Shown here: one piece after another, positions 39,874-48,268 of the stretch
How positions within the stretch are numbered: the first letter of the stretch is position 1
Layout: every line of letters starts with the position of its first letter
Assembly (NCBI GenBank): GCA_947479645.1
Contig: CANKAJ010000020.1
Coordinates: 1-50,132 of the forward strand
Direction: 5' to 3'
Origin: Betaproteobacteria bacterium
Lineage (GTDB): Bacteria > Pseudomonadota > Gammaproteobacteria > Burkholderiales > SG8-39
Length of the DNA stretch: 50,132 nt
Position numbers and translations under genes: made by a program
The notes under the pieces: model-generated
What the model was told of the DNA's origin: nothing
What the model saw: the letters and a program-made list of their open reading frames with translations, nothing else
Databases searched by the model: none

Positions 39874-40428
39874 ATGAGTATTGATCCGGCCGGATTTATA
39901 CTTGGCAGCCGGCGAGTGCTGTCCCCAAACTTTGATCAGAGGCCGGTTGGTGAGCAAATTACGCTACTAGTAATTCACAGCATCAGCTTGCCACCTGGTG
40001 AGTTCGGAGGGAGTTTCGTCGAGGCGCTTTTTACCAATAGCCTGGATTGCTCGAAGCATATTTATTTCGAAGCGCTTCGTGGGTTGAGAGTGTCCGCGCA
40101 TTTTTTCATTCGTCGAGATGGCAGTTTGGTGCAGTTTGTGTCTTGTCATGATCGTGCCTGGCATGCAGGGCAATCCGAATGGAAGGGCAGAGTTGGTTGT
40201 AACGACTTTTCCATTGGTATAGAGCTGGAGGGGGCGGATACTTCCCAATTTACTGTGCCGCAGTACGCCGGCCTGGTGGAGTTGTCGGCGCTGCTGCGTT
40301 CTCGCTTCCCCATCTCCGATATTGTTGGTCATGCGGATATTTCGCCCGGTCGGAAGAGTGATCCCGGACCTTTTTTTGATTGGTCATTTTTCCGGTCAGA
40401 GCTTAACTCGGTCTCTGTAAGGTTCTGA
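39874..40428 (+). CDS. ampD: 1,6-anhydro-N-acetylmuramyl-L-alanine amidase AmpD
   Basis: A 184-residue cytoplasmic zinc amidase that recycles peptidoglycan fragments and so influences AmpR-type signalling. Zinc ligands are His in LVIHSIS, His in IVGHADISPGR and Asp in KSDPGPFFDW. SAHFFIRRDGSLVQFV and the AWHAGQSEW loop are typical. The ATG at 39874 is chosen over an in-frame GTG at 39844. In Burkholderiales ampD often lies before nrdAB, as I recall. Confidence 0.93.
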   Translation: MSIDPAGFILGSRRVLSPNFDQRPVGEQITLLVIHSISLPPGEFGGSFVEALFTNSLDCSKHIYFEALRGLRVSAHFFIRRDGSLVQFVSCHDRAWHAGQSEWKGRVGCNDFSIGIELEGADTSQFTVPQYAGLVELSALLRSRFPISDIVGHADISPGRKSDPGPFFDWSFFRSELNSVSVRF

Positions 40429-40441
40429 GGGGGGCGTGTAA

Positions 40442-40468
40442 CCCAATCATTGCGCTGCAATGATTGGG
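40442..40468 (+). terminator. Perfect hairpin after ampD
   Basis: A 12-bp perfect inverted repeat (40442-40453 and 40457-40468) with a 3-nt loop lies 14 nt after the ampD stop. There is no T-run, so it may stabilise the mRNA end or assist termination rather than act as a canonical terminator. Confidence 0.55.
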
Positions 40469-40642
40469 GCCATTGCAACTCTGGCGGCAGGCAACCCAAG
40501 CCGGTACTGCTTCCTCTTGATTATCACGCCGCGAATTGCGCATTTCGTCCATACCACGCATGCTAATCTGAATTGCCAAGCGCATTCCGCTATCTATCGC
40601 CGAGGCAGTATCGGCAAATATGCTTGCAACTTGAAATTTCGC

Positions 40643-40689
40643 GCACTAGAATTAGTTGTGGACTTGTTTCAAAGTACTATATATTGTGG
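40643..40689 (+). promoter_or_regulatory. Two NrdR-box-like sites over a promoter
   Basis: GTACTATATATTGTGG at 40674-40689 agrees at 13 of 16 positions with the NrdR box as I know it (acaCtAtATaTtGtgt). A weaker match, GCACTAGAATTAGTTG at 40643-40658, agrees at 9 of 16 and starts exactly 31 nt upstream, the spacing usual for paired NrdR boxes. TTGTGG (40656-40661) and TATATT (40680-40685), 18 nt apart, form a plausible promoter overlapped by both sites. This supports the view that the region once controlled nrdAB. Confidence 0.6.
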
Positions 40690-40853
40690 TATGGCTCGGA
40701 TTGCGGTTGTGCCTAAGAGGCATTTATGGAATGTGGGAAGTTGAGCAACAGTAACTGCATCTCCGGATCGGCAATTGAATGCGACGAATAGCAAGTGCCT
40801 TGGCTCACGTGGAGTTCAAGGAGCGGAGCGATAGGAGCATGAGGAGTTTGTCA

Positions 40854-41279
40854 ATGCAGATTGCCGCGAACACATCGAAAATGTTGTTGAACGTGGGTAC
40901 GAGTTCTCTTGATGTGTCCTCCCAGCTAGGTAATGGTGGTTTTGTGGGCGACAAGGTAATTCGCCGAAACGGGGCAACGACTGGATTTGAATCCTCCAGG
41001 ATTTTAGCGGCAATGACCAAGGCAATTCTGGCTTCTAAGTTTGGCCAAGGTTCCGCGTCGGAGCGTGTGTCTGGAGTAGAGGTAATTGTGACCAGGGTTG
41101 TCGTTGATGCCTTGGGTCGGCGTCAGCCCCGGAGGAGGGCGTCCGATATTGAAGGCATTCAGGTTAGCGTCGAGCCTAACCTTATTCGAGTGGATAGTGA
41201 TGTTCCTTTTCGGGGCGCGCCCTTCGTAAGGTCAGGCCAGTCATTCATATCACCGAGGCTCGCCTCTGTGGTTGGATAG
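40854..41279 (+). pseudogene. nrdA: Isolated N-terminal ATP-cone of class I ribonucleotide reductase large subunit (nrdA remnant)
   Basis: A 141-residue reading frame with GAGGAG at 40841-40846. Residues 34-116 match the regulatory ATP-cone at the start of betaproteobacterial NrdA: KVIRRNGATTGFESSRI, TKAILA, GQGSASERV, then RRQPRRRASDIEGIQ. My remembered family sequence aligns without gaps over about 75 residues, but many otherwise constant positions differ, for example DIEGIQVSVEPNLIRVDSD against a typical HIEDIQDQVELALMRSGEH. After residue 116 similarity stops and the frame ends. All catalytic parts of NrdA, and nrdB, are missing. It is either a decaying remnant or a free-standing ATP-cone protein; I favour the remnant. 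Confidence 0.6.
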
Positions 41280-41342
41280 CCCATGCTGATTCAGATGGGT
41301 TTCTCTGTGTTGTTCCTTTAACCCTTGATGGAGATTTAAACC

Positions 41343-41765
41343 ATGGCTACAAAGAAGAAAGCAGCTAAGAAACCGGCTAAGAAACCGGCTAAGAAACCGG
41401 CCAAGAAACCGGCCAAGAAACCAGCTAAGAAGGCTGCGAAAAAGAAGGCTGCGAAAAAGAAGGCTGCGAAAAAGAAGGCTGCGAAAAAGAAGGCTGCGAA
41501 AAAGAAGAAGGCAGCTAAAAAACCCGCAAAAAAGAAAGCGGCCAAGAAAAAAGCCGGCATAAAGAAGCCGGCTAAAAAGAAAACCGCAAAAAAAACGAAA
41601 GCGGCTAAAAAGCCGGTCAAAAAGGCTAGCAAGCCCGCAGTAAAGGCGACGGTACCGTTGAAGGCGCCGGAGGTTCCGACCCCGGTCGCACCGGCTACGC
41701 CTGGGGTGAGAACCGCCCTCAATCCTGCAGCAGCTTGGCCTTTTCCAACCGGCTCAAGGCCCTAA
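41343..41765 (+). CDS. Histone H1-like lysine/alanine/proline-repeat protein
   Basis: A 140-residue, extremely basic protein built mainly of AKKP and AAKKK repeats (residues 2-100), followed by a less repetitive Pro/Ala/Val tail. Proteins of this type in Bordetella, Ralstonia and Burkholderia bind DNA non-specifically and compact the nucleoid. GGAG at 41330-41333 is 9 nt from the ATG. The number of repeats probably varies between strains because the DNA is tandemly repeated. Confidence 0.88.
   Translation: MATKKKAAKKPAKKPAKKPAKKPAKKPAKKAAKKKAAKKKAAKKKAAKKKAAKKKKAAKKPAKKKAAKKKAGIKKPAKKKTAKKTKAAKKPVKKASKPAVKATVPLKAPEVPTPVAPATPGVRTALNPAAAWPFPTGSRP
41364..41423 (+). repeat. Five 12-bp tandem repeats in the histone-like gene
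   Basis: Five consecutive units of GCTAAGAAACCG with occasional T-to-C changes encode the AKKP blocks. Unit length is a multiple of three, so gain or loss keeps the frame. Confidence 0.9.
41433..41507 (+). repeat. Five 15-bp tandem repeats in the histone-like gene
   Basis: Five identical units of GCTGCGAAAAAGAAG encode AAKKK. Perfect identity between units points to recent expansion or ongoing homogenisation by slippage. Confidence 0.9.
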
Positions 41766-42237
41766 GTGGGTTCCGGATAGACTGCGGACAGTCCGAGTTT
41801 GAGGTTGGACTGCTCCGCAGTATTCGGACTGATACATAAGATCCCCCGGCTTTTCTGCCAAGTGACGAGATTAGTTTAGCAGGTCATCGGTTCGTCAAGC
41901 CGGGTTCTTTGTAAAAGAAAGGATTGATGAATATTGCGATGCAATAAGTCTCTGAAGTGATGGGGTATTTCGTATTTGACTTAATGTAAGTCTTTAATTA
42001 AAATGATATTTTTTCAGGGCGTTTCCTGTAGTCCAATCCGTACCGGAACTTGATGCTGTTTTAGCGCGTCTACATTTCCGACTGGCTATCTCGCCACCTT
42101 GGTGCTCTTTAGATAGTTCCAAGTCACTGTATCAATAATGATCAAGCTACACCCAGCCCTTTGCTGTGGTGACGCACACGAGGTGTGCTCGAAGGTTGCT
42201 GCCTGATACTTGGGCGAACCTCAAATGGAGGTATGTG
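41766..42237 (+). other. Structured intergenic region upstream of the second transglycosylase
   Basis: A 472-nt gap. It contains a 14-bp hairpin right after the histone-like gene (listed separately), an A/T-rich stretch around 41985-42015, an imperfect stem with 42080-42091 facing 42111-42125, and a short hairpin GCACAC/GTGTGC at 42174-42188. I recognise no known riboswitch or gene in it. Confidence 0.5.
41781..41821 (+). terminator. Hairpin after the histone-like gene
   Basis: A 14-bp stem (41781-41794 with 41807-41821, one bulged C) and a 12-nt loop lie 15 nt after the stop codon. There is no T-run, so it is a probable but not canonical terminator. Confidence 0.55.
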
Positions 42238-42954
42238 ATGAACATTATCCAGTTCAAGTCTTTCTTGAGACCAGATCGCAGTTGCTTGTTTGGCATTATT
42301 TACCATGGCTTCGCATTGGCAGGGTTGCTTGCGGTTGCACTCATGCTTTTCCTTGGCGGACAGTCATCTATTTTTGGCTCAAACGATGTTGCTGGCGCCT
42401 TTGATGGAAGCGCATACAGGGATGTCACTCTGTCCGAGACCATTGTCGACCAGGAGAGCCAGCGCAATCGAGTTCTTGCAACGTATCTTTCCCGTCGATA
42501 TCGAATAGCCGGAGATGTAATAGAACATTGGATTGGTGCAGCCTTTCGTGCCGGTCAGAAGATTGGCTTGGATCCGCTTTTGATTCTGTCAGTTATGGCA
42601 ATTGAGTCTCGTTTCAATCCAATTGCTGAAAGCGAGCTTGGTGCCAAGGGGTTGATGCAAGTCATGCCTCAGCACCATCAGGACAAGATGGCTGAGTATG
42701 GCGGTGACGAGGCCGTTCTTAATCCGATGACCAATATTCTTATCGGCACCAGAATCCTGAAGGAATGTATACGGCGCGGCGGTGGCATTGAGGCTGGGTT
42801 GCAGCTTTATGCAGGAGCATTCGGAGACGGTGCCAGTCTATATTCGCAAAAGGTAATGGCAGAAAAAGAGCGGCTTGCGCAAGCCTTGCGCAGGCCGACT
42901 GTTCAAGCGCCCCGTCAGGCAGCCATTACTGCAACTGCAGGTGCTGCCATTTGA
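42238..42954 (+). CDS. Membrane-anchored lytic transglycosylase (SLT domain)
   Basis: A 238-residue protein with an N-terminal hydrophobic segment (about residues 22-40, FALAGLLAVALMLFLGG) and an SLT transglycosylase domain. The catalytic Glu123 is in SVMAIESRFNPIAESELGAK, followed by GLMQVMPQHH, and LYAGAFGDGASLYSQKV replaces the usual YN-GxxxYxxkV region. The ATG at 42238 has GGAGG at 42227-42231; an in-frame start at 42166 is not supported. It acts on peptidoglycan from the periplasmic side. It stands alone between two long intergenic gaps. Confidence 0.88.
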   Translation: MNIIQFKSFLRPDRSCLFGIIYHGFALAGLLAVALMLFLGGQSSIFGSNDVAGAFDGSAYRDVTLSETIVDQESQRNRVLATYLSRRYRIAGDVIEHWIGAAFRAGQKIGLDPLLILSVMAIESRFNPIAESELGAKGLMQVMPQHHQDKMAEYGGDEAVLNPMTNILIGTRILKECIRRGGGIEAGLQLYAGAFGDGASLYSQKVMAEKERLAQALRRPTVQAPRQAAITATAGAAI

Positions 42955-43380
42955 CGGGCGTTATGTCCTGCCATTAGCCAATCCAGCCCGTGTTGCACCA
43001 AAATCGATGTTCTGAATGATTCAGGTCGCCAGACACGGGAAATGATTGTGCATCGTGGATGCAATGCTTGATTGGTACCCCGTTTTCCGATTGAGTGAGA
43101 ACGCATCTGCAAGGATATCCTGATGGATATCGTTTGGAGGCAATCAGGTGTTTGAGTTAGGTCTCCGCCTTGAGTTAAGGGCCCTCAATTGCGTGGGCTA
43201 TAATGCGTCGTCACCTTGTTACGCTCAGTTGGCGGGGGGGCGATTCTTCGGACGCTCTTTCTGGACTGCAATATTGGTCAGCGATAAATTTTGAAATTGT
43301 CATTCTTTGGCTTTGAGAGTACCTGCATGATTCGCGGCACGCCATACGAACGGTAGTGAATTCAACGATCGGATGCCAAA
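42955..43380 (+). other. Long leader region upstream of maeB
   Basis: A 426-nt gap. A TATAAT at 43199-43204, followed by GCG, looks like a -10 box, with TTAAGG at 43175-43180 as a possible -35 (18-nt spacing), giving a leader of about 170 nt before maeB. TTGAG and CTCAA form a small inverted repeat around 43170-43188 over the promoter. No other gene is visible. Confidence 0.5.
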
Positions 43381-45684
43381 TTGGACGAGTCACAGAAAAA
43401 GAATGCACTTGCTTACCATCGTCTTCCACGGCCTGGAAAAATCTCTGTTACACCAACCAAGGCACTGGTAAATCAGCGAGATCTTTCGCTAGCTTATTCT
43501 CCAGGCGTCGCTGCGGCATGCGAGGAAATCGTCCGCGATCCTGGCGAAGTTCGCAATCTCACTGCGCGCGGCAATCTAATTGGTGTTGTCACCAATGGAA
43601 CGGCGGTACTGGGCCTGGGTTCGATCGGGCCCCTGGCTGCAAAGCCAGTGATGGAGGGCAAGGCAGTATTGTTCAAGAAATTCGCGGGTATCGATTGTTT
43701 CGACATTGAACTGAACGAACTGGATCCCGACAAGCTTGTCGAAGTTATTGCCGCCCTGGAGCCCACATTTGGTGGAATCAATCTGGAAGATATCAAGGCG
43801 CCAGAGTGCTTCTATGTCGAGAGAAAGCTTCGTGAACGGCTCAAGATCCCTGTGTTTCATGACGATCAGCATGGCACATCGATCATAGTTGGTGCAGCGG
43901 TGCTAAATGGGTTGCGGGTTGTGGGCAAGGATATTGCCAAAGTGAAGCTGGTATGTTCAGGAGCGGGTGCTGCGGCACTGGCCTGCCTTGACCTGTTGGT
44001 GTCCATGGGGTTGCGTATGGACAATATCCTTGTGTCGGATATTGCGGGCGTCGTCTTTGAGGGGCGTACGCAGGAAATGGACGAAAACAAGGCGCGCTAT
44101 GCCCGTCCAACGGATGCCAGGACACTGGGTGACATCATTGGTGGGGCGGACATCTTCCTTGGGTTGTCTGCAGGCAGGGTATTGAAGCCGGAAATGGTCA
44201 AGCGCATGGCGGATAAGCCTTTGATTTTTGCGCTTGCAAATCCCGAGCCGGAAATTCTTCCGGAGTTGGTGAAGGAAGCCCGACCTGACGCAATCATGGC
44301 CACAGGTCGTTCTGATTACCCGAACCAGGTAAACAACGTACTGTGCTTCCCCTTCATCTTTCGCGGAGCGCTGGATGTTGGGGCCACCCAGATCAACGAA
44401 CCCATGAAGCTTGCCGCGGTAAATGCAATTGCCGAACTCGCCATGGCTGAGCAATCTGATGTGGTGATTGCCTATGCGGAGAAGAATCTTAAATTTGGAC
44501 CCGATTATCTGATTCCGAATCCATTTGATCCTCGCCTGATCACGGTTATTGCACCGGCAGTGGCAAAAGCGGCAGTGGACTCAGGAGTCGCTGCCTGGCC
44601 CATCGAGGATTTCGCGGCTTATCGAGCCTCTCTGGAGCAATTTGTTTACCACTCTGGGCTGATCATGAAGCCGCTCTTCACCGCGGCAAAGGCGGGGCCC
44701 AAACGCCGCGTTGTCTACGCCGAGGGTGAGGATGAACGCGTGCTGCGTGCGGCCCAGGCTGTTGTCGATGAGGGGCTTGCTATGCCGATACTCATCGGTC
44801 GACCGGAAGTGGTCAACCGGCGTATTGAGCGCTACGGATTGCGTATCAAGGCTGGGGTAGATATTGAAGTGGTGAACCAGGATTGGGACTCCCGCTATCA
44901 TGATTACTGGAGGGAGTACCACCGGCTGACCGAGCGTCGCGGTGTATCGGTGCAATATGCGCAGATTGAAATGCGTCGCCGTCTGACTCTTATTGGCGCG
45001 ATGATGATTCACCGTGGTGAAGCGGACGGGATGTTGTGCGGCACCTTTGGAAATCATCACCTGCACCTGCAGTTCATTGACCAGGTTATCGGCAGAAGAG
45101 CAGGTGCAAAGCATTATTACGGCATGAACCTTCTGGTACTGCCCAATCGCACCGTATTTATCTGTGATACCTATGTAAATCCTGATCCCACTGCTGAGCA
45201 GATCGCTGAGATGGCGGTGCTTGCGGCGGAGGAGATTCGTCGCTTTGGCATTACACCCAAGGCGGCGCTGCTATCGCATTCGTCGTTTGGTAGTAGCGAC
45301 GAACCAAGCGCCAGGAAAATGCGCGAAGCACTTGCGATCATCAATAGAATTGAACCGGAACTGGAAATTGAGGGTGAAATGCATGGTGATGCTGCCCTCA
45401 ACGAGAAGGTGCGCAAGGCCGTTTTCCCCAATTCGCGTCTCAAGGGAGAGGCCAATCTCCTGCTTATGCCCACTTTGGATGCCGCCAATATCGCCTTCAA
45501 TCTGCTGATGACGACAGCAGGTGATGGAATTACCGTCGGACCAATGCTGCTTGGTGCCGCGAGGCCGGTGCATATTGTCACTCCTTCAGCGACTGTCCGT
45601 AGGCTCGTTAACATGACCGCATTGCTGGTTGCTGATGCGAATTCAGGTCGTCAGCAGATGCGCACGCTTGATCATCCTGGCTGA
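43381..45684 (+). CDS. maeB: NADP-dependent malic enzyme with phosphotransacetylase-like domain
   Basis: A 767-residue MaeB converting malate to pyruvate and CO2 with NADP reduction. The malic enzyme domain (residues about 1-430) has [40 protein letters not shown] and [14 protein letters not shown] phosphotransacetylase-like domain that regulates the enzyme follows from about 440 ([19 protein letters not shown]). The start appears to be TTG at 43381, because no in-frame ATG or GTG lies between the upstream stop and the conserved region. A GGA at 43371 is the only ribosome binding site hint. Confidence 0.94.
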   Translation: MDESQKKNALAYHRLPRPGKISVTPTKALVNQRDLSLAYSPGVAAACEEIVRDPGEVRNLTARGNLIGVVTNGTAVLGLGSIGPLAAKPVMEGKAVLFKKFAGIDCFDIELNELDPDKLVEVIAALEPTFGGINLEDIKAPECFYVERKLRERLKIPVFHDDQHGTSIIVGAAVLNGLRVVGKDIAKVKLVCSGAGAAALACLDLLVSMGLRMDNILVSDIAGVVFEGRTQEMDENKARYARPTDARTLGDIIGGADIFLGLSAGRVLKPEMVKRMADKPLIFALANPEPEILPELVKEARPDAIMATGRSDYPNQVNNVLCFPFIFRGALDVGATQINEPMKLAAVNAIAELAMAEQSDVVIAYAEKNLKFGPDYLIPNPFDPRLITVIAPAVAKAAVDSGVAAWPIEDFAAYRASLEQFVYHSGLIMKPLFTAAKAGPKRRVVYAEGEDERVLRAAQAVVDEGLAMPILIGRPEVVNRRIERYGLRIKAGVDIEVVNQDWDSRYHDYWREYHRLTERRGVSVQYAQIEMRRRLTLIGAMMIHRGEADGMLCGTFGNHHLHLQFIDQVIGRRAGAKHYYGMNLLVLPNRTVFICDTYVNPDPTAEQIAEMAVLAAEEIRRFGITPKAALLSHSSFGSSDEPSARKMREALAIINRIEPELEIEGEMHGDAALNEKVRKAVFPNSRLKGEANLLLMPTLDAANIAFNLLMTTAGDGITVGPMLLGAARPVHIVTPSATVRRLVNMTALLVADANSGRQQMRTLDHPG

Positions 45685-45833
45685 GACAGAAATGCTTCTG
45701 TTGGTGATGTCAACGATACCCGGGCGTCGAATCTGCATGTGAGCATCTGTAGTGCATTGTCATTTTGGTACTGGATTTCGAGCGAGACTTTTCCTCGCCC
45801 TGCTGAACTGGGCGGCCCCCTGAACAGGTCATC

Positions 45834-46253
45834 ATGAGCCAATTCCCCAATAGCACAGACCCATTCGAGTTCCTGAAGTCGTTATGGAACCCGCTTGGTA
45901 TGCCCATGCCAGGCATGGTTACTCCAACTCTGGATCCCGCCGAACTGGAGAAGCGCATCGCTGATCTGAAATCGGTGGAAAACTGGCTTAACCTGAATTT
46001 GAACGTGCTGCGCATGAGCATTCAGGGGCTTGAGATGCAAAAGGCGACACTGTCAGCAATGGGGGGCGTGGCCGACTCTGCACGAGCAATGCAGGATGCG
46101 ATGAAAATACCCCCTGCGGGTACAGCGTCTGCACCACCTTCGCCGGTTGACGCCTGGTGGACAATATTGCAGCAGGCGCAACAGGCTGCGGTGCAGCCGC
46201 TGACCCCGGAAGCCAGTCCGACGGTGAAGAAATCTCCAGGCAAGAAAAAATAG
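45834..46253 (+). CDS. phaM: PhaM-type polyhydroxyalkanoate granule regulatory protein
   Basis: A 139-residue protein resembling PhaM of Ralstonia/Cupriavidus, which activates PHB synthase and links granules to the nucleoid. It has an N-terminal DPFEFLKSLWNPLGMPMPGM segment, a helical middle (ELEKRIADLKSVENWLNLNL) and a lysine-rich C-terminus, TVKKSPGKKK, which in PhaM binds DNA. It implies that this organism stores polyhydroxyalkanoate; no other pha gene is in the window. Confidence 0.85.
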   Translation: MSQFPNSTDPFEFLKSLWNPLGMPMPGMVTPTLDPAELEKRIADLKSVENWLNLNLNVLRMSIQGLEMQKATLSAMGGVADSARAMQDAMKIPPAGTASAPPSPVDAWWTILQQAQQAAVQPLTPEASPTVKKSPGKKK

Positions 46254-46401
46254 TGCCGCCCGCCGCCCAAGTTCAATGGCCGGCCGCTTTACTGCGTGTC
46301 GGGAAGTGGGGCGCACTACCGAGCGGATGTGTCACCTTAGGCGGAACGAATCCTGGGATATACGCACTCCAGGCAAGTTCAGAATTGAGGTTTATTGAAA
46401 C

Positions 46402-47370
46402 ATGACTGGTTTGTATCCGGCCATTGAGCCTAATGCAAGTGGCATGCTGCCCCTTGATGCCGTTCATTTGATGTACTGGGAAGAGTGTGGCAATCATGCG
46501 GGCATCCCCGTCGTATTTCTGCATGGGGGGCCGGGTTCCGGCAGTTCACCCAAGCACAGACGATTTTTTGATCCGCAGGCCTATCGCATAGTTGTTTATG
46601 ACCAGCGCGGTGCCGGGCGATCAAAGCCGCTCGGGGAACTGCTGGACAATACGACATTGCATCTGGTTGCCGATCTGGAGTCGCTTCGGGTTTTTCTTGG
46701 TGTTGAACGCTGGCTGGTGTTTGGGGGTTCCTGGGGCAGTACCCTGGCGCTCGCTTACGCGCAGACCCATCCCGAGCGTTGCCTTGGGCTCATTCTGCGT
46801 GGAATATTTTTGTGTCGAGGCAGTGAAATAGCCTGGTTCATGCACGGGATGCGTACGGTTTACCCTGAAGCGTGGGAAGCATTTTCAGGCTTTCTGCCCG
46901 AAGTGGAGCGCACCGACTTGCTGGCCGCGTATTACCGTCGCCTGGTCAACCGCGATCCTGCAGTACATATGCCTGCGGCGCAAAGTTGGAGTCGCTATGA
47001 AGGGTCATGTTCGACGCTGTTGCCTGACTCCGATACTTCGGCAGAACTGGCGGCGCATTTTGGCGATAACACGGTCGCACTCGGTCTGGCGCGAATTGAA
47101 GCGCACTACTTCCTGAACAAGGCATTCTTGCCAGATGATGCCTTGCTGCAAGGAGCTGTCAGGTTGCGGGATATTCCAGGTGTCATTGTGCAGGGTCGCT
47201 ATGACATGGTTTGTCCAATCGTTTCGGCGCATGCCTTGCACTGCGCCTGGCCGCGGGCTGACTTTCGTATCATTCCCGATGCCGGTCATTCAGCGTGGGA
47301 ACCGGGCAGCCTCGCTGCACTCATGGATGCTACGGAGCAGTACAAACGCAGCGGGCAGTTCTGTCGTTAG
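46402..47370 (+). CDS. pip: Prolyl aminopeptidase
   Basis: A 322-residue peptidase of family S33 releasing N-terminal proline from peptides. Visible are FLHGGPGSGSSPKHRRFFDP, YDQRGAGRS, the nucleophile Ser110 in FGGSWGSTLAL, QGRYDMVCP with the catalytic Asp and DAGHSAWEPG with His. The length is normal and there is no signal peptide. About 148 nt separate it from phaM. Confidence 0.94.
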   Translation: MTGLYPAIEPNASGMLPLDAVHLMYWEECGNHAGIPVVFLHGGPGSGSSPKHRRFFDPQAYRIVVYDQRGAGRSKPLGELLDNTTLHLVADLESLRVFLGVERWLVFGGSWGSTLALAYAQTHPERCLGLILRGIFLCRGSEIAWFMHGMRTVYPEAWEAFSGFLPEVERTDLLAAYYRRLVNRDPAVHMPAAQSWSRYEGSCSTLLPDSDTSAELAAHFGDNTVALGLARIEAHYFLNKAFLPDDALLQGAVRLRDIPGVIVQGRYDMVCPIVSAHALHCAWPRADFRIIPDAGHSAWEPGSLAALMDATEQYKRSGQFCR

Positions 47371-47581
47371 GTGCAGGATGCACCATGGCAATTAATTTTC
47401 ATCGCATTTCGAGCAACCGCAGTCCCCGGCGGGACAGAACCGGATGGGCAATTGATGCATGTTCCAGGCGCCGAAATCGATATTGGCGTTATGTCGCACT
47501 AAAAGCACGGGACTCCAAGCTTGAGGCTGGAGAAATTCGCGGCACGTTACAATAGCTCACCTTAACTATCCCAGATATCTT

Positions 47582-48205
47582 GTGTTCTGTAACAGTCCCG
47601 AAAATTTCGATTCAGCCTGGCTGAGGGCCCGCGTCGCCACATCGCGCCGTGGCCGTTCTCGGCTTGGAGGCGATGAACTTCGGGGTCCCCCTGACGGCAT
47701 CTATCGGCCTGCGGCAGTGTTGGTACCCGTGATAGAGCGAAGCAGTGGCCTGACTATTCTATTGACGCGTCGCACCCCTTTTCTGAGGCAGCATGCCGGG
47801 CAGATCTGCTTTCCTGGCGGCCGCGTGGAGCCGGAGGATTTGACTCCAGCGCATACTGCATTGCGCGAAACCGAGGAAGAAATCGGGTTGGCATCCGATA
47901 AGGTAGAGTTACTGGGGCAGCTGGATGATTACAAGACGGGTACTGGTTATCGCGTCACTCCTGTGGTCGGACTCGTGCGCCACCCATTTGAACTGGCTCC
48001 GGATGCGTCGGAAGTTGAGGAAGTATTTGAACTGCCACTGACGTTCCTGTTCGATACTGACAATCATCAGTGCAACAGTGTTTTACAGAACGGGATGCCG
48101 CAGAAATATTATGCGTTGCCCTATCTCAGCCACTATATCTGGGGGGCAACGGCCGCGATGCTGATTAATTTCTACAGTTTGCTGTCGGAAGTAGAGCGGC
48201 CATGA
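47582..48205 (+). CDS. nudL: Nudix hydrolase, probable CoA pyrophosphatase
   Basis: A 207-residue Nudix protein. TILLTRRTPFLRQHAGQICF leads into the Nudix box from GGRVEPEDLTPAHTALRETEEE to IGL. The LRxHxGQ pattern before the box is typical of NudL-type enzymes that hydrolyse CoA or acyl-CoA to phosphopantetheine and 3',5'-ADP. The start is a GTG at 47582 without an obvious ribosome binding site. It is followed by the CobD/CbiB-family gene. Confidence 0.88.
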   Translation: MFCNSPENFDSAWLRARVATSRRGRSRLGGDELRGPPDGIYRPAAVLVPVIERSSGLTILLTRRTPFLRQHAGQICFPGGRVEPEDLTPAHTALRETEEEIGLASDKVELLGQLDDYKTGTGYRVTPVVGLVRHPFELAPDASEVEEVFELPLTFLFDTDNHQCNSVLQNGMPQKYYALPYLSHYIWGATAAMLINFYSLLSEVERP

Positions 48206-48268
48206 ATGCACTATTGGGATTGCATCGATCGACAGTACCCCGTAACCATTTTTTTGCATGAGTTAATC

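Larger units (their letters stand above)
40429..40853 (+). other. Long intergenic region between ampD and the nrdA remnant
   Basis: A 425-nt gap holding a perfect hairpin just after ampD (40442-40468), a small unsupported reading frame at 40460-40744, and the promoter with NrdR-like boxes at 40643-40689. About 165 nt of leader without other recognisable signals follow. Confidence 0.6.

Noticed and set aside
40460..40744. 94-residue plus-strand frame after ampD
   Set aside because: No recognisable domain, no ribosome binding site, and it runs through the ampD hairpin and the NrdR-like promoter.
41364..41507. Short regular repeats considered as a CRISPR array
   Set aside because: Units are 12 and 15 bp, contiguous without spacers and in frame in a histone-like gene; no cas genes are present.
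41336..41722. Phe/Ala/Leu-rich minus-strand frame resembling a membrane protein
   Set aside because: It is the antisense of the lysine/alanine repeat gene; AAG/GCC repeats read backwards give Phe, Leu and Ala.
47384..47555. Small basic reading frame between pip and nudL
   Set aside because: 56 residues, Arg-rich, no family match and no clear ribosome binding site; the 211-nt gap otherwise shows only a possible -10-like TACAAT near 47548.
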